In this document: in pieces, positions 1 to 9,047 of the stretch
Position numbering within the stretch: the first letter of the stretch is position 1
Layout of the letters: each line of letters starts with the position of its first letter
Assembly (NCBI GenBank): GCA_944385275.1
Contig: CALWWP010000044.1
Span: forward strand, 1-37,928
Source of the DNA: an uncultured Oscillospiraceae bacterium
GTDB lineage: Bacteria; Bacillota; Clostridia; Oscillospirales; Oscillospiraceae
Length of the DNA: 37,928 bases
Direction: 5' to 3'
Translations under genes and position numbers: made by a program
Notes under the pieces: generated by a model
The model's database searches: none
The model's input: the letters and a program-made list of their open reading frames with translations, nothing else
What the model was told of the DNA's origin: nothing

Positions 1-25
1 ACTGGTATAAAAATACCTGTTATAT

Positions 26-54
26 TTGACTGCGGAGGTGACGGATGCTATAAT
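26..54 (+). promoter_or_regulatory. SigA-type promoter for the methyltransferase/ECF gene run
   Basis: TTGACT (26-31), a 17-base spacer and a perfect TATAAT (49-54) are seen. This predicts a start near 61 and a leader of about 35 bases before the first gene. It is the only near-consensus promoter I noticed ahead of the ten-gene + strand run. Confidence 0.8.
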
Positions 55-95
55 GTTATAATTGTATCAGGTTTATTAAATGAGGAGCTTTGGCT

Positions 96-956
96 ATGTG
101 GATTGCAGATAAATGGAAAGATTTTGAAGTTCTCGACTGTTCAAAAGGCGAGAAGCTTGAGCGCTGGGGCAAATATATCATGGTTCGTCCCGATCCGCAG
201 GTAATTTGGGATACTCCAAGACAGCACAGAGGATGGGCAAAGCCTGATGCACGCTATTCTCGTTCTTCCAGCGGAGGGGGAAAATGGGATAAGTTTAGGA
301 TTCCAGAAAACTGGACAGTGAATTATGGAGAACTGACTTTTAATATAAAACCTATGAATTTCAAACATACGGGACTTTTCCCGGAGCAGAGCTCTAATTG
401 GGACTACATAGCGAATCGTATTCGAAACAGCGGACGTGAGCTGCAGGTACTGAATCTGTTCGCATATACCGGGGCCGCTACTTTGGCTGCTGCGGCAGCC
501 GGCGCGAAAGTGTGCCATGTAGACGCGGCAAAAGGAATGGTCTCATGGGCGAGGGAGAATGCGCGCAGCTCCGGTTTGGAGAATAGACCGATCCGCTGGA
601 TTGTCGATGACTGTATAAAATTCGTTGAGAGAGAGATCAGGCGTGGACGTCGCTATGATGCTATAATTATGGATCCACCATCTTATGGTAGAGGTCCTTC
701 GGGAGAGATCTGGAAATTGGAGGACAATCTCTTTAAGTTTGTTGAGTTGTGTTCCCAAGTACTGAGCGACGATCCTAATTTTGTTATAATTAATTCTTAT
801 ACGACTGGATTGGCGCCATCAGTGCTGACATATATAAGCGAAACAGTTTTTACTTCTAGGTTCGGCGGAAGTAGTCAGAGCGAGGAATTGGGATTGCCGG
901 TCAAAGAAAATGGGTTGGCACTTCCATGCGGAGCGACTTGCCGCTGGTCTATATAA
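96..956 (+). CDS. Class I SAM-dependent methyltransferase, RlmI-like
   Basis: This is a probable RNA base methyltransferase that uses S-adenosylmethionine. Motif I (LNLFAYTG, about residues 119-126) and the catalytic-region motif DPPSYGRG (about 193-200) are seen, with a VDAAKG acidic loop between them. That layout belongs to the COG1092/RlmI-like family, which methylates bases in rRNA, but no PUA domain is visible and the exact target cannot be read. The 286-residue length fits short family members. I chose ATG 96 because GAGGAG at 82-87 lies 8 bases upstream, whereas a TTG at 90 would be only 2 bases from it. The gene is first in the run and ends 12 bases before ecfA1. Confidence 0.8.
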   Translation: MWIADKWKDFEVLDCSKGEKLERWGKYIMVRPDPQVIWDTPRQHRGWAKPDARYSRSSSGGGKWDKFRIPENWTVNYGELTFNIKPMNFKHTGLFPEQSSNWDYIANRIRNSGRELQVLNLFAYTGAATLAAAAAGAKVCHVDAAKGMVSWARENARSSGLENRPIRWIVDDCIKFVEREIRRGRRYDAIIMDPPSYGRGPSGEIWKLEDNLFKFVELCSQVLSDDPNFVIINSYTTGLAPSVLTYISETVFTSRFGGSSQSEELGLPVKENGLALPCGATCRWSI

Positions 957-968
957 GGCGGTAAAACT

Positions 969-1817
969 ATGAACGATATTATAAAAATTGAAAACTTGAC
1001 TTTTACATATTCAGGGGGAGAGACTCCGCATACTGCAATACGGGGCGTGAGTTTGGAGATAGAAAAGGGGACTTTTGTTGCTGTACTGGGACACAACGGT
1101 TCGGGGAAAAGTACTCTTGCAAAAGAGATGAATGCCATTTTGCTTCCGAGCGGAGGAAGAGTTTATGTCAATGGAATGGATACCTTTGAAGAGAGTCTTT
1201 TGCTTGAGATAAGGAAGACTGTTGGCATGGTGTTCCAGAATCCGGATAATCAGATAGTTGCCAATGTCGTAGAGGATGACGTGGCATTTGGACCTGAAAA
1301 TATAGGTGTTGCGCCGGATGAGATAAGAAGACGTGTAGACGCAGCTCTGAGCGCAGTAGGCATGAGCGTTTACAGAGAACATGCTCCGCATCTGCTGTCA
1401 GGAGGACAGAAGCAGAGAATAGCTATTGCCGGCGTGATAGCTATGGAGCCGGAGTGCATAGTGCTGGATGAACCAACAGCTATGCTTGATCCGGTAGGAC
1501 GCCGAGAGGTGATCCAGACCATCCACAAGCTGAATGAAGAGAGAGGGATTACGATCGTACTAATTACTCACCACATGGACGAGACTATTGATGCAGACAG
1601 GCTAATAGTTATGTCTGACGGAGTTATTGTCGAAGACGGAAAGCCCGCTGATATATTTACACATGTAAAGAGACTTAAAGACATTGGTCTCACGGTACCT
1701 GAAACTACGGAGCTCTTGTATGAGCTTCAGGAAGAAGGCATTCAGGTGTCTCTGGATGCTCTGTCTATAGAGGATTGTGCACGAGAGATATATTCTGCAA
1801 TTTCAAAAAAGGACTGA
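969..1817 (+). CDS. ecfA1: Energy-coupling factor transporter ATPase EcfA1
   Basis: One of two ATPases that power ECF-type vitamin and metal uptake, working on the inner face of the membrane as an EcfA1-EcfA2-EcfT module. Walker A (GHNGSGKST, residues 41-49), the Q-loop glutamine 90, the signature LSGGQ (143-147), Walker B VLDEPT (165-170, Glu168) and the switch His201 are all present, so it should be an active ATPase. The length of 282 residues is normal. The start has AAGGCGG about 7 bases upstream. The gene is followed directly by ecfA2 and ecfT. No substrate-binding S component is encoded here, which is usual for group II modules that serve many S proteins scattered round the genome. Confidence 0.95.
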   Translation: MNDIIKIENLTFTYSGGETPHTAIRGVSLEIEKGTFVAVLGHNGSGKSTLAKEMNAILLPSGGRVYVNGMDTFEESLLLEIRKTVGMVFQNPDNQIVANVVEDDVAFGPENIGVAPDEIRRRVDAALSAVGMSVYREHAPHLLSGGQKQRIAIAGVIAMEPECIVLDEPTAMLDPVGRREVIQTIHKLNEERGITIVLITHHMDETIDADRLIVMSDGVIVEDGKPADIFTHVKRLKDIGLTVPETTELLYELQEEGIQVSLDALSIEDCAREIYSAISKKD

Positions 1818-1823
1818 GAAATA

Positions 1824-2684
1824 GTGGATCCAATTATACAGACTGAAAATTTGACGCATATTTATAGTCAGGGCACGCCTTTTGAAAGTACAGCAATAAA
1901 AGAAGTAAATTTTTCCGCATATCCGGGTGAATTCATCGGCATTATCGGACATACTGGCTCCGGAAAGTCTACGTTTATTCAGCATTTGAATGGACTTTTG
2001 AAGCCGTCCAGCGGAAAGGTGCTGTTTAACGGAAGAGATATTTGGGAAAACAAGGAAACAACTCGTCAAGTCCGATTTAAAGTCGGAGTTGTGTTCCAGT
2101 ATCCGGAGTATCAGCTGTTTGAGGAAACGATATACAAAGATATTGCATTTGGGCCCAAAAATATGAAGCTAAGCGAATCCGAGATCGACGAAAGAGTGAG
2201 GGAAGCTGTTGATTTCGTAGAAGTTCCACAAGCGTGGCTTGAGAAGTCGCCGTTTGATCTCTCCGGCGGACAGAAGAGGCGTGTAGCCATAGCTGGTGTC
2301 ATCGCCATGCGCCCGGAAGTTTTAATTTTGGATGAACCGACTGCAGGACTTGATCCGCGAGGCCGTGACAGCATAATTGGCAATATTAAAAATTATCAAA
2401 AGGCTACTAATTCTGCGGTGCTGCTAGTTACGCACAGTATGGAAGAAATAGCTCGGTCAGTAAACAGATTGGTGGTATTTAACCACGGCACTATTGCAAT
2501 GTCCGGCACTCCATCAGAGGTTTTTTCAAATGTAGATGAACTTGAGCAAATAGGACTTTCCGTTCCGGAAGTGACGAAGGTAATGATGCGTCTTAAAGAA
2601 CTGGGAATGGACATCGATTCATCGGTATACACCATCCAACAGGCCAAAAGAGCGCTGATAGATTATGTGGCTGGGAGGCGATAG
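1824..2684 (+). CDS. ecfA2: Energy-coupling factor transporter ATPase EcfA2
   Basis: Second ATPase of the ECF module. Walker A GHTGSGKST (residues 42-50), LSGGQ (146-150), Walker B LILDEP (167-172) and switch His204 are intact. The GTG start at 1824 lies 6 bases after the ecfA1 stop, and AAGGA at 1808-1812, inside the end of ecfA1, serves as its ribosome binding site, so the two are probably translationally coupled. The length of 286 residues matches EcfA2, and the pairing of two different ATPases followed by a T component is diagnostic. Confidence 0.95.
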   Translation: MDPIIQTENLTHIYSQGTPFESTAIKEVNFSAYPGEFIGIIGHTGSGKSTFIQHLNGLLKPSSGKVLFNGRDIWENKETTRQVRFKVGVVFQYPEYQLFEETIYKDIAFGPKNMKLSESEIDERVREAVDFVEVPQAWLEKSPFDLSGGQKRRVAIAGVIAMRPEVLILDEPTAGLDPRGRDSIIGNIKNYQKATNSAVLLVTHSMEEIARSVNRLVVFNHGTIAMSGTPSEVFSNVDELEQIGLSVPEVTKVMMRLKELGMDIDSSVYTIQQAKRALIDYVAGRR

Positions 2685-2686
2685 GT

Positions 2687-3490
2687 GTGCTTAGAGATAT
2701 TACCCTAGGTCAGTATTTTCCGGGGAGAACGATAATACATCTTCTTGATCCACGGACGAAATTGATACTCACGGTTTTATATATTGTAGTATTGTTTATG
2801 GCAGATAGCATAACAGGATACGGGCTGATGCTTTTTGTTATTGCATGCTGTATATACATTTCAAAAATAAGTCTTAAAGTAATTTTGCGGGGCTTGAAGC
2901 CTTTGCTTGTAGTCATAATACTTACGGCTATTTTGAATTTGTTTTATACACCCGGAAGGGAAATCGTCAGGATATGGATACTAAAGATAACCGTCGAAGG
3001 CGTCAGACAAGCACTATTCATGGTGCTGCGCATTGTTATGCTGATCGCAGGTACATTTATGCTAACATATACGACGGCGCCTATTGCATTGACTGACGGT
3101 ATGGAAAGTTTGATGAATCCACTGAAAAAAATTAAGGTGCCGGTGCATGAACTCTCAATGATGATGAGTATAGCGCTTCGCTTTATACCTACTCTGATCG
3201 AAGAGACGGATAAGATAATGAGCGCGCAAAAGGCGCGTGGCGCAGATTTTGACAGCGGTAATCTTGTAGAAAAAGCAAAAGCAATGCTGCCGCTTTTGGT
3301 GCCGCTGTTTATCAGTGCTTTCAGAAGAGCTGACGAACTTGCTGTGGCCATGGAATGCCGCTGTTATCATGGGGGAGAAGGCAGGACGCGGATGAAACAG
3401 CTTCGTATGCAGCAGCGCGACTATATTGCTTTAATGTTTGGTGCAGGGCTTTTGCTTATTATGATAGGAATCAGAATGCTGCACATTTGA
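2687..3490 (+). CDS. ecfT: Energy-coupling factor transmembrane protein EcfT
   Basis: Membrane T component that transmits ATP-driven movement to the substrate-binding S protein. Several hydrophobic segments are seen (about 26-60, 70-86, 110-130, 245-262). The cytoplasmic coupling-helix motif ARG is at 183-185, and a second Arg motif (CRC, 224-226) sits in the sequence AMECRCYHGG. Both are typical of EcfT and dock onto the two ATPases. The GTG start at 2687 is 2 bases after the ecfA2 stop and has GGGAGG upstream at 2673-2678. The 267-residue length is normal. Confidence 0.93.
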   Translation: MLRDITLGQYFPGRTIIHLLDPRTKLILTVLYIVVLFMADSITGYGLMLFVIACCIYISKISLKVILRGLKPLLVVIILTAILNLFYTPGREIVRIWILKITVEGVRQALFMVLRIVMLIAGTFMLTYTTAPIALTDGMESLMNPLKKIKVPVHELSMMMSIALRFIPTLIEETDKIMSAQKARGADFDSGNLVEKAKAMLPLLVPLFISAFRRADELAVAMECRCYHGGEGRTRMKQLRMQQRDYIALMFGAGLLLIMIGIRMLHI

Positions 3491-3509
3491 CATGCAGGGA
3501 GGAGAAGAA

Positions 3510-4274
3510 GTGCGTAATATTGCACTCCGTCTGATGTACGATGGGACCAACTACCACGGGTGGCAGTTCCAGAAAAATGCTGTCACAGTGGAGGAAACCC
3601 TTGAAAAAGCGCTTTCAAGGGTATGCGGTGAGCCTGTTAAGGCCGTAGGCTGCGGAAGAACAGATGCAGGCGTTCATGCAAAAAATTATTGCGCTAATTT
3701 CAAGACAAATTCGCGCATACCTGTGGACAAGATACCACTTGCAGTTAATACGCTGCTTCCAAATGACATAGCAGTTCAGTCGGCGTGCGAAGTAGACATG
3801 GGTTTCAATGCTATTCTATCTTGCGAAAAGAAAGAATACACATACCTTATTTATAATTCTAGGATCAAGGATCCGTTTTACCATTGCAGGGCATATTTTT
3901 ATCCTGTTCATTTAAATGAGAATACCATGGCTGAAGCTGCCGGAGCATTTGTTGGAGAGCATGATTTTTCAGCTGTAAGGTCAGTAGGAACAGACGTGCA
4001 GTCTACAATACGTACGGTCTACTACTTTCAAGTTGAAAGAAAAGGTGATATAATAGAGCTGCGTGTGTGTGCAAATGGATTTTTATATAATATGGCAAGA
4101 GCCATGGTGGGTACCGTTATATACTCGGCATTGGGGAAAATAGCGCCTGAAAGCATTGAAGAAATACTGAACAGCGGCAGACGGAGTTTGGCGGGACCTA
4201 CAGTACCTCCGCAAGGGCTTTATATGACGAAGGTTTGGTACAATGGTGCGGCGGGGAATTTAATGGATAATTGA
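3510..4274 (+). CDS. truA: tRNA pseudouridine(38-40) synthase TruA
   Basis: Converts uridine to pseudouridine at positions 38-40 of the tRNA anticodon arm. The catalytic aspartate lies in GCGRTDAGVHA (Asp about residue 52), and the N-terminal YDGTNYHGWQ motif is typical of TruA. I prefer GTG 3510 to the in-frame ATG at 3492: AGGGAGGA at 3496-3503 lies 6 bases ahead of the GTG, and the resulting start (RNIALRLMYDG) matches the family's usual N-terminus, giving 254 residues. The ATG at 3492 would lie before the ribosome binding site. truA often sits directly behind ecfT in Firmicutes, as here. Confidence 0.95.
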   Translation: MRNIALRLMYDGTNYHGWQFQKNAVTVEETLEKALSRVCGEPVKAVGCGRTDAGVHAKNYCANFKTNSRIPVDKIPLAVNTLLPNDIAVQSACEVDMGFNAILSCEKKEYTYLIYNSRIKDPFYHCRAYFYPVHLNENTMAEAAGAFVGEHDFSAVRSVGTDVQSTIRTVYYFQVERKGDIIELRVCANGFLYNMARAMVGTVIYSALGKIAPESIEEILNSGRRSLAGPTVPPQGLYMTKVWYNGAAGNLMDN

Positions 4275-4289
4275 GGTTCGCATTCGGAT

Positions 4290-5396
4290 ATGGTCAAAAA
4301 AGTAGTAAAAAAAAGCAATGCTGGTATTGTGATATTGGCTGCCGTTGCATTGATCGCGGTGGCTGCGGCAATATATGCTGTCAAAAGCGGCGTCGATATT
4401 ACAGCATGGTTTGCCATAAAAGACAGCAAAGAAACAGATATTTCCTTTGATACGTATGGTAATACGACATATGCATATGCAGGTGACTCGTTCCTAGCGG
4501 CATCGGCATCCGGCATACAGCTATTTGATGTAAAAGGAAATGAAAAGGCTGTAGTTCCAACATCGATAAACCTTTCTGCGGTGGACAGCGGAAGCAAATA
4601 TGCGGCTGTTTGGGATATTGGAGGAAAGGCGTTTTGGATATTTTCTAATAAAGAACTTGTGTTTGAAAAGGAAACTGACGACTATATTTTAAATATCGCA
4701 GTCAATAAAAACGGCTGGTTTGCTGTAAATACGGAGCAAAGCGATTATAAAGGTGTTATCACCATCTATAATTCTTCATTTAATCCGGTATACCAGTGGT
4801 ATTCTGGAGAAGGATATATCTTGGACTGTGCTATTGCGGATGACAATAAGACCATAGCTATCTTAACAGCAGAAAGCGGCAGAAGCAGAGTCGCGTTTTA
4901 TGATGTGGATAGCGAGCAGCTGCGGAGCGAATATTATTTTGACAATGAACTTTTTATAGATATTGAGTATGTTTCAAATGGATTTGTTGAAGTTATATCC
5001 TCAGACAGAAGTGTGTTTTTAAACGAAAATGCAGAACTTCTGGAGCAGTATGACTACTCGGGACGATATCTTGTAAATTACTGCGTTGGAGAAGACGGTA
5101 TTACTGTGCTGGTGTTTAGCCAGTATCAAAATGGAGGGGATACCACTTTAGTAACGCTGAACAATTCCGGAAAGCTTCTAAAGGAACAGAATTCTGCTGA
5201 GGAGGTAGCTGCTATTTCAGCTGCATCAGGACGTATTGCTGTTTTATACCATGGTCGTGCAGCCATATATACATCGTATTTGGAAGAGATGTATTCTTAT
5301 ACTGATACTGAGGGAGTTACTAGCGTTATTTTGATGGATAAGGACACGGTTATTTTGACAACAGGATACGGTGCATCGGTAGTCGAATTGAAGTAG
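4290..5396 (+). CDS. Membrane-anchored beta-propeller-like protein (DUF5711-like)
   Basis: No enzymatic function is recognised. The protein has a basic N-terminus, one hydrophobic segment (about residues 11-32) and a long region of repeated beta-rich units with aromatic and acidic turns, consistent with a propeller fold outside the membrane. The 368-residue length, a single N-terminal anchor and a position next to cvpA resemble the DUF5711 family of Clostridia; that match is from memory and was not searched. GAGGTT lies about 11 bases before the ATG. The gene is 18 bases ahead of cvpA and was probably transcribed with it. A role at the cell envelope is inference. Confidence 0.7.
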   Translation: MVKKVVKKSNAGIVILAAVALIAVAAAIYAVKSGVDITAWFAIKDSKETDISFDTYGNTTYAYAGDSFLAASASGIQLFDVKGNEKAVVPTSINLSAVDSGSKYAAVWDIGGKAFWIFSNKELVFEKETDDYILNIAVNKNGWFAVNTEQSDYKGVITIYNSSFNPVYQWYSGEGYILDCAIADDNKTIAILTAESGRSRVAFYDVDSEQLRSEYYFDNELFIDIEYVSNGFVEVISSDRSVFLNENAELLEQYDYSGRYLVNYCVGEDGITVLVFSQYQNGGDTTLVTLNNSGKLLKEQNSAEEVAAISAASGRIAVLYHGRAAIYTSYLEEMYSYTDTEGVTSVILMDKDTVILTTGYGASVVELK

Positions 5397-5414
5397 TTTG
5401 GAAGGAGGCGAAAG

Positions 5415-6086
5415 ATGAGCGTTGCTTTTGACTTGATTTTGATTTTTCTGTTGGCTTTGTGCATATGGAAAGGGTACCAACGCGGTTTGATCTTGGCAAT
5501 AGGTAGTATCATAGCCATTGCAGTAGCTTTTTATGCTGCGGGATATATCTCGGATACATATTCATCTGAGTTTGACAAAGCTTTAAAACCGATTGCTTTG
5601 GGCATAACAGACAAGGCTTTTTCAAATATGGATATGGAGTCTAAGGACGAAAATGCTGTCTATAATGAGAGTGTTAAAGGACTGAACAGTGCAGGGATAT
5701 TGAAAACAGCTGCAAGTAATATTGCAAAAGAGCTCAGCGAAAGCTTTACGGAAGTTACATTAGAGCTAAAAAGCGCTATGATAGAAAAAGTAAGCTCATC
5801 ACTGTCGTATGCACTGGTATTTATTATTTCTTTTGTGCTAATATTTATTTTAGTGACTATTATTGTAAATCTTATTGATATGGTTTTTACGCTTCCAATA
5901 TTGGATCTTGCCAACGGAATCAGCGGAGCTGCGCTTGGAACTGTAAAAGGTATATTTTTGATTTGTTTAATAGCATGGGGCTGCAGGTTTGTCGGCGGCA
6001 TAACTCCTCCGGAGCTTATTGAGGATACAATTTTGCTCAACTGGTTTATGGAACATAATTTTATTGTGAATCTGCTTGGGTTGTAG
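5415..6086 (+). CDS. cvpA: CvpA family membrane protein
   Basis: Small membrane protein of the colicin V production family. The N-terminal part has two hydrophobic segments (about 4-22 and 27-48), then a polar region that could form amphipathic helices (about 50-130), then further hydrophobic segments (about 133-160 and 172-192) and the glycine-rich stretch LANGISGAALGTVKGI, typical of CvpA. Its biochemical role in Firmicutes is not established. AAGGAGG is a strong ribosome binding site 8 bases before the ATG. It lies between the DUF5711-like gene and pgsA. Confidence 0.85.
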   Translation: MSVAFDLILIFLLALCIWKGYQRGLILAIGSIIAIAVAFYAAGYISDTYSSEFDKALKPIALGITDKAFSNMDMESKDENAVYNESVKGLNSAGILKTAASNIAKELSESFTEVTLELKSAMIEKVSSSLSYALVFIISFVLIFILVTIIVNLIDMVFTLPILDLANGISGAALGTVKGIFLICLIAWGCRFVGGITPPELIEDTILLNWFMEHNFIVNLLGL

Positions 6087-6117
6087 ATAAAAGAGGATTA
6101 AAGATTAGAGGTAGATT

Positions 6118-6666
6118 ATGAATAACATACCAAATATTTTGTCTCTGTTTCGCCTATGTCTTGTGCCTGTGTTTGTCGGTGTTTATTTCAGCAGCGCAGA
6201 GCATGCGAACATATATGCAGCTATTGTCTATGTATTTGCATCTTTGACGGATATGCTTGATGGAAAGATAGCCCGAAAATATCATGTAGAATCGGCATTA
6301 GGCAAAATATTAGATCCGCTTGGCGATAAACTTATGACATGCGCCGTATTGGTGTGTATAACTATAAGCGGTGTAGTTCCATTGTGGGTGATTATTACAT
6401 TTGTAGCTAAAGAAGCCTGCATGGGTATAGGAGGACTTCTGCTTTATAAACGGCTCTCTGATATGCCGCCTTCTAATATTTTCGGCAAATGTTCAACAGT
6501 GGTGTTTTTTATAGTGTGTAGTATTTTGATGATTTGCCCGTCAATTCCGAATATATGGGTGTTGACTCTTGCTGCCGTTGCTATCGGAGTGATGTTTGCG
6601 GCGTTTATAAGCTATGTTATAGGTTTTGTAAGGCTTATGAGAAAAGCGGCTTCAACAGGACAATAA
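6118..6666 (+). CDS. pgsA: CDP-diacylglycerol--glycerol-3-phosphate 3-phosphatidyltransferase
   Basis: Makes phosphatidylglycerol phosphate from CDP-diacylglycerol and glycerol 3-phosphate at the membrane, the committed step to phosphatidylglycerol and cardiolipin. The full CDP-alcohol phosphotransferase signature D-x2-D-G-x2-A-R-x8-G-x3-D-x3-D is seen at Asp45, Asp48, Gly49, Ala52, Arg53, Gly62, Asp66 and Asp70. Several membrane helices flank it. The length of 182 residues is normal. AGAGGT stands 5 bases ahead of the ATG. A phosphatidylserine or cardiolipin synthase of the same superfamily is less likely given the length and the N-terminal NIPNILSLFRL motif. Confidence 0.93.
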   Translation: MNNIPNILSLFRLCLVPVFVGVYFSSAEHANIYAAIVYVFASLTDMLDGKIARKYHVESALGKILDPLGDKLMTCAVLVCITISGVVPLWVIITFVAKEACMGIGGLLLYKRLSDMPPSNIFGKCSTVVFFIVCSILMICPSIPNIWVLTLAAVAIGVMFAAFISYVIGFVRLMRKAASTGQ

Positions 6667-6694
6667 TTTTCTCAAAACAGTAAGGAGTAGATCA

Positions 6695-9007
6695 ATGCAG
6701 CCAACAATTTGCGCAAGGTGTAAAAAGAATGTAGCGGTAATTTTTATCACTAAGTTTGAAAACGGAAACGCCGTTAACGAAGGCCTTTGCCTAAAATGCG
6801 CTAAAGAATTAAATATAAAGCCTGTCAACGACATTCTTCAGAAAATGGGAATTACGGAGGATGATCTTGACAGCATATCAAATGAAATGATGGAAGCCTT
6901 CAGTGGTTCCGAAATGATGGTAAATGCCGATGAGGACGAAGGGGATAACTCTGAGCTTGGAAATACAGCTACATTTCCGTTTTTAAATCGGCTGTTTGGA
7001 CAACAGGGACAGCAGCGTGAAGGAAATGATAGGGAAGCCTCTGGAGATTCGCAGCAGAGACCGCGAGAGACTAAGGACCGCGAAAGAGGTAATAAAAGGA
7101 AGTATTTAGAGAATTACTGTATTTCCTTGAGTAAACGTGCTTCGGAGGGTAGTCTTGACCGGGTCATAGGAAGAGACGAAGAAATTGAACGTGTCATTCA
7201 AATTTTGAATCGCCGTCAGAAAAACAACCCTTGTTTGATAGGAGAGCCCGGAGTTGGAAAGACGGCTATTGCAGAGGGATTGGCCCAGCGTATATTTACC
7301 GGCAATGTGCCGTATAAATTGAGGGACAAAGAAGTCTTTTTGCTGGATCTTACGGCTCTTGTAGCAGGGACCCAGTTTAGAGGTCAGTTTGAGAGCCGTA
7401 TGAAGGGACTCATTGATGAAATAAAAAGGCAGAATAATATTATTCTGGTAATCGATGAGGTTCATAATATAGTTGGCGCCGGTGATTCCGAGGGCTCGAT
7501 GAATGCGGCCAATATACTTAAACCGGCTTTATCGAGAGGCGAAATACAGGTTATAGGTGCAACAACTTTTTCCGAATATAGAAAGTATATCGAAAAAGAT
7601 TCTGCCCTTGAGAGAAGGTTTCAGCCGGTAACAGTTGCAGAGCCGTCTATTGAGGATTCTATCAAAATAATAAAGGGTATAGCTGGTTATTATGAACAAT
7701 TTCACGGAGTTAGAATATCTGATGAAATGGCAAAACAAGCTGTTATTCTTTCTGAAAGATATATTACTGACAGATTTTTACCAGATAAGGCAATAGATCT
7801 TATAGATGAAGCCTGCTCAGATGTAAATCTTCACAACGAAAGTATTGCGCGCATTTTTGAAATACAGAAGGAAAAAGACGATCTTGCGGTAGAAAGGGAT
7901 CTGCTTTTATCTAGTTCTGCTGAAGAAGAGTCTTATGAAAAACTTGCGGAACTGCGCAGTACAGAATTGAGATTGGATGATGAGCTTTCACAGCTAAAGA
8001 AAAATGGGTTGCCAGAACTTACGATAGAAAACTTGGCCAGAGTTATTGAACTATGGACCAAAATTCCGGCAAGTAGCATCAAAGAGGACGAATATAAGAG
8101 CTTGTCCCAACTTGACAAGAGGCTAAAAAGTAGGATTATAGGACAAGATGAAGCTATTGAAGGCGTTTGCGCAGCTATTAAAAGAAATCGTATTGGCATA
8201 GCGGCAAAACGAAAGCCGGTATCTTTTATCTTTGTCGGTTCAACGGGTGTTGGCAAGACTGAATTGGTAAAGCAGTTGGCGGCAGATCTTTTTAATGCTC
8301 CCGAATCTCTTATCAGGCTTGATATGTCGGAATTTATGGAGAAGCACTCGGTTTCTCGTATTATTGGGTCACCTCCGGGATATATAGGCTATGATGAAGC
8401 GGGACAGCTTACGGAAAAAATCAGAAGAAAGCCTTATTCGGTAGTACTTTTTGATGAAATAGAGAAGGCACATCCGGACGTGCTGAATATTTTGCTTCAG
8501 ATACTAGACGACGGACGTATTACAGACGCACATGGAAGAACGGTAAATTTTGAAAATGCAGTCATTATTATGACTACAAATGCCGGAAGCGATAAGAAAG
8601 ATGGGGCTGTAGGATTTAACCGTTCTGTTAATGAGCAGGGGAAAGAAAAAGCACTTAAGGCTTTAAATGACTTCCTGCGACCGGAGTTTATAAACAGAGT
8701 AGATGAAATAATATACTTCAACAGGCTGACTGAAGAAGATTTTAAAAAGATAGCGGATATTATGATGCAGGAACTGAAAAGCAGCTTGTCCGAGAAAAAT
8801 GTCAACCTGCAGTATGACGAAAGTATTTTAAAATATATTGCAGAAAAATCATATTCAGTGACGTATGGTGCGCGCAATATGAGCAGGCTTATACAGAAAG
8901 AGATAGAAGATAAAATTGCCGGCTTGCTCATTGAAAACTATGATAGATCTATAAGAACCATTGTATTGACCGTTTCTAATGATTCTGTTGAAATTGTCGG
9001 ATTCTGA
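6695..9007 (+). CDS. clpE: ClpE-type AAA+ unfoldase with N-terminal zinc finger
   Basis: ATP-driven protein unfoldase, expected to feed the ClpP protease. The N-terminus carries an exact C-x2-C-x22-C-x2-C motif (Cys6, 9, 32, 35), the zinc finger that marks ClpE, in place of the paired Clp-N repeats of ClpC. A charged Gln/Glu-rich linker (about 75-135) follows. AAA-1 has Walker A GEPGVGKT (183-190) and Walker B LVIDE; a UVR-like coiled middle domain spans about 385-435; AAA-2 has GSTGVGKT (515-522) and VLFDE (584-588). The VGF tripeptide at 639-641 is the expected ClpP-docking loop. The length of 770 residues is longer than Bacillus ClpE (about 700), mainly through the linker. AAGGAG precedes the ATG. 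No CtsR operator repeat was noticed upstream. Confidence 0.9.
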   Translation: MQPTICARCKKNVAVIFITKFENGNAVNEGLCLKCAKELNIKPVNDILQKMGITEDDLDSISNEMMEAFSGSEMMVNADEDEGDNSELGNTATFPFLNRLFGQQGQQREGNDREASGDSQQRPRETKDRERGNKRKYLENYCISLSKRASEGSLDRVIGRDEEIERVIQILNRRQKNNPCLIGEPGVGKTAIAEGLAQRIFTGNVPYKLRDKEVFLLDLTALVAGTQFRGQFESRMKGLIDEIKRQNNIILVIDEVHNIVGAGDSEGSMNAANILKPALSRGEIQVIGATTFSEYRKYIEKDSALERRFQPVTVAEPSIEDSIKIIKGIAGYYEQFHGVRISDEMAKQAVILSERYITDRFLPDKAIDLIDEACSDVNLHNESIARIFEIQKEKDDLAVERDLLLSSSAEEESYEKLAELRSTELRLDDELSQLKKNGLPELTIENLARVIELWTKIPASSIKEDEYKSLSQLDKRLKSRIIGQDEAIEGVCAAIKRNRIGIAAKRKPVSFIFVGSTGVGKTELVKQLAADLFNAPESLIRLDMSEFMEKHSVSRIIGSPPGYIGYDEAGQLTEKIRRKPYSVVLFDEIEKAHPDVLNILLQILDDGRITDAHGRTVNFENAVIIMTTNAGSDKKDGAVGFNRSVNEQGKEKALKALNDFLRPEFINRVDEIIYFNRLTEEDFKKIADIMMQELKSSLSEKNVNLQYDESILKYIAEKSYSVTYGARNMSRLIQKEIEDKIAGLLIENYDRSIRTIVLTVSNDSVEIVGF

Positions 9008-9047
9008 CGTGGTGCATTACAGCCATATTGAGAAAAGAGGGGTTATT

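Noticed and set aside
8497..8931. A 144-codon - strand open frame within clpE
   Set aside because: Serine-rich shadow of the AAA-2 domain with no supporting signals.
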